Shown piece by piece: positions 6,014 through 7,040 of a DNA stretch of 7,040 bases. This stretch comes from Candidatus Omnitrophota bacterium (GTDB taxonomy: Bacteria; Omnitrophota; Koll11; Zapsychrales; Fredricksoniimonadaceae), in NCBI GenBank assembly GCA_015233705.1, contig JADFXE010000043.1, positions 1 through 7,040 on the forward strand. Direction: 5' to 3'. The notes under the pieces are model-generated. The model did not search any database, was not told the DNA's origin, and was given only the letters and a program-made list of their open reading frames with translations. Position 1 is the stretch's first letter, and each line of letters opens with the position of its first letter. The position numbers and the translations under genes are program-made.

Positions 6014-7040
6014 TTAGATCAGCGAAGTGTAAAGCTGGTGGGTCTTTTCGGCAATGGAGGTCCAGCTGAAGGATTCGACAGCGCGCCTGCGTCCGGCCTG
6101 ACCCATTCTGATCCGCAGCGCTTTATCCTTCATCAGGAGATTGACTTTTCCGGCGAGGTCCCTGGCGAACTGCTCAGGATCTGTCGGTTCAAAAGAGTTG
6201 TCCGTCTTCTGCTTAAAGGGGACAAGCAGACCGGTCTCTCCATTCACGATCACTTCCTTGATCCCGCCGACAGCGCTGGCAACGACCGGCGTCTCGCAGG
6301 CCATGGCCTCCAGATTGATGATCCCGAAAGGCTCGTAGATCGACGGACAGCAAAAGAGCGCGGCATGGGAATAGTCGGCACATCAACCATTTCCTGGATC
6401 CAGAGGACATCTTTCCGGATGCGCTGGATCTCAGCGACGCGCGTCTGCATTTCAGCAGCGATCTCGGGGGTATCGGGCGCGCCGGCGCACAGGACTACCT
6501 GAAAGTCAGGGGACATGTGGCGGATCGCGTTCACCAGATGCGTGATGCCTTTCTGGCGCGTGATACGGCCGACAAAAAGGAGATATGGCCTAGTCGGGTC
6601 AATGCCGTAGCGGGTCAGACGTGCCGGGTCCTCAGTGCGATGATACTCCTGCAGGTCAATGCCGTTGTGGATGATGTGGACTTTTTGGGGATCGACCTTG
6701 TAGAATTTCAGGATATCAGCTCTGGCTTCCTCGGAGACAGCAATGACGGCATCCGCCATCTCCAGTGCGGTCCGTTCGACCCAGCAGGAGAAATCATATC
6801 CTCCGCCGAGCTGTTCGCGCTTCCAGGGGCGCAGCGGTTCGAGAGAATGGGTGGTGATGACCAGCGGGAGCGAATAATTCAGCTTGGCCAGAATTCCGCC
6901 CAGATGCGTGTACCAGGTGTGGCAGTGGACGATATTCGCGTCGATTTTCTCGGTGTTGAAATCAAGGCAGCGTTGGACAGCACCAAAGGCTGAGCGCAAA
7001 GGCTGGGGCGCGGTGTAGTTCTTGTTGTCAATAGGATAGC
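6014..7040 (-). pseudogene. glgA: Corynebacterium-type glycogen synthase / maltose-1-phosphate synthase, frameshifted (5' end beyond window)
   Basis: This GT-B glycosyltransferase (GT4 family) uses a nucleotide sugar, probably ADP-glucose, to make glycogen or alpha-maltose 1-phosphate. Frame one runs in from the right edge (YPIDNKNY onward, no stop) to about 6373. It holds HCHTWYTHLGG, HSLEPLRPWKREQLGGGY (from 6849 downward), NGIDLQEY, VGRITRQKG (6547-6573, donor-binding Arg and Lys) and VVLCAGAPDTPEI. It then leaves the family sequence after EMVDVPT. The family sequence resumes in a second frame with YSHAALFCCPSIYEPFGIINLEAMACETPVVASAVGG and reaches a normal C-terminus at 6014. The catalytic E-x7-E motif (EPFGIINLE, 6308-6334) is only in the second frame. 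Relatives as I recall them have about four more residues before YSHA, so about 13 nt appear lost. The unbroken first frame alone would give a product without the C-terminal donor-binding motif. This could be a real pseudogene or an assembly error. It is convergent with phoU and not part of the Pho operon. Confidence 0.8.

Noticed and set aside
5977..6015. Possible terminator after phoU: CGATC (5977-5981) against GGTCG (5996-6000), with a T-run at 6011-6015.
   Set aside because: The stem is short, contains a G-U pair, lies inside the phoU coding end, and is about 10 nt from the T-run, so it does not make a convincing intrinsic terminator.
6014..6304. The 96-aa open frame on the - strand as an independent small gene.
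   Set aside because: It begins mid-domain at MACETPVVASAVGG, directly continuing the EPFGIINLEA motif of the glycosyltransferase; it is the C-terminal fragment of the broken gene.

Overview
This is a phosphate-starvation (Pho) locus from a double-membrane (Gram-negative type) bacterium, followed by the start of an unrelated convergent gene for storage-polysaccharide synthesis. The outer-membrane porin ending in Phe and the Sec signal peptides on the porin and PstS indicate an outer membrane. The combination of a long 'putative porin' with a short helical N-terminus, a short PstS (270 aa) and a Corynebacterium-type glycogen synthase would fit an uncultured lineage such as Omnitrophota or a relative. 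That taxonomic guess is inference and weak. GC content looks moderate, a little above 50%, with no obvious compositional break.

Layout on the + strand: the 3' end of a PhoR-type sensor histidine kinase (2-289); a 127-nt gap with direct repeats at 11-bp period resembling a PHO box and a possible promoter; a 470-aa outer-membrane porin (417-1829); pstS (1897-2709); an 83-nt gap filled by two adjacent stem-loops; then pstC (2793-3677), pstA (3674-4525), pstB (4518-5279) and phoU (5309-6004), tightly packed or overlapping. On the - strand, separated from phoU by only 9 bp, is a Corynebacterium-type GlgA/GlgM glycosyltransferase (6014 to beyond 7040). Its reading frame is broken near 6373-6375.

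How the genes fit together: the porin would admit phosphate through the outer membrane, PstS would bind it in the periplasm, PstC-PstA would form the inner-membrane channel and PstB would supply the ATPase. PhoU would relay transporter status to the sensor kinase, whose end lies at the left edge. The sensor's partner regulator (PhoB/PhoP-like) is not in the window and probably lies further left. The stem-loops after pstS are well placed to let the binding protein be made in excess over the membrane subunits.

I see no previously undescribed system here. The points most worth a second look are the porin built into the pst operon, the pstS-pstC intergenic structure together with a pstC start lacking a Shine-Dalgarno, the PHO-box-like repeats, and the frameshift in the glycosyltransferase that looks like a deletion of about 13 nt.
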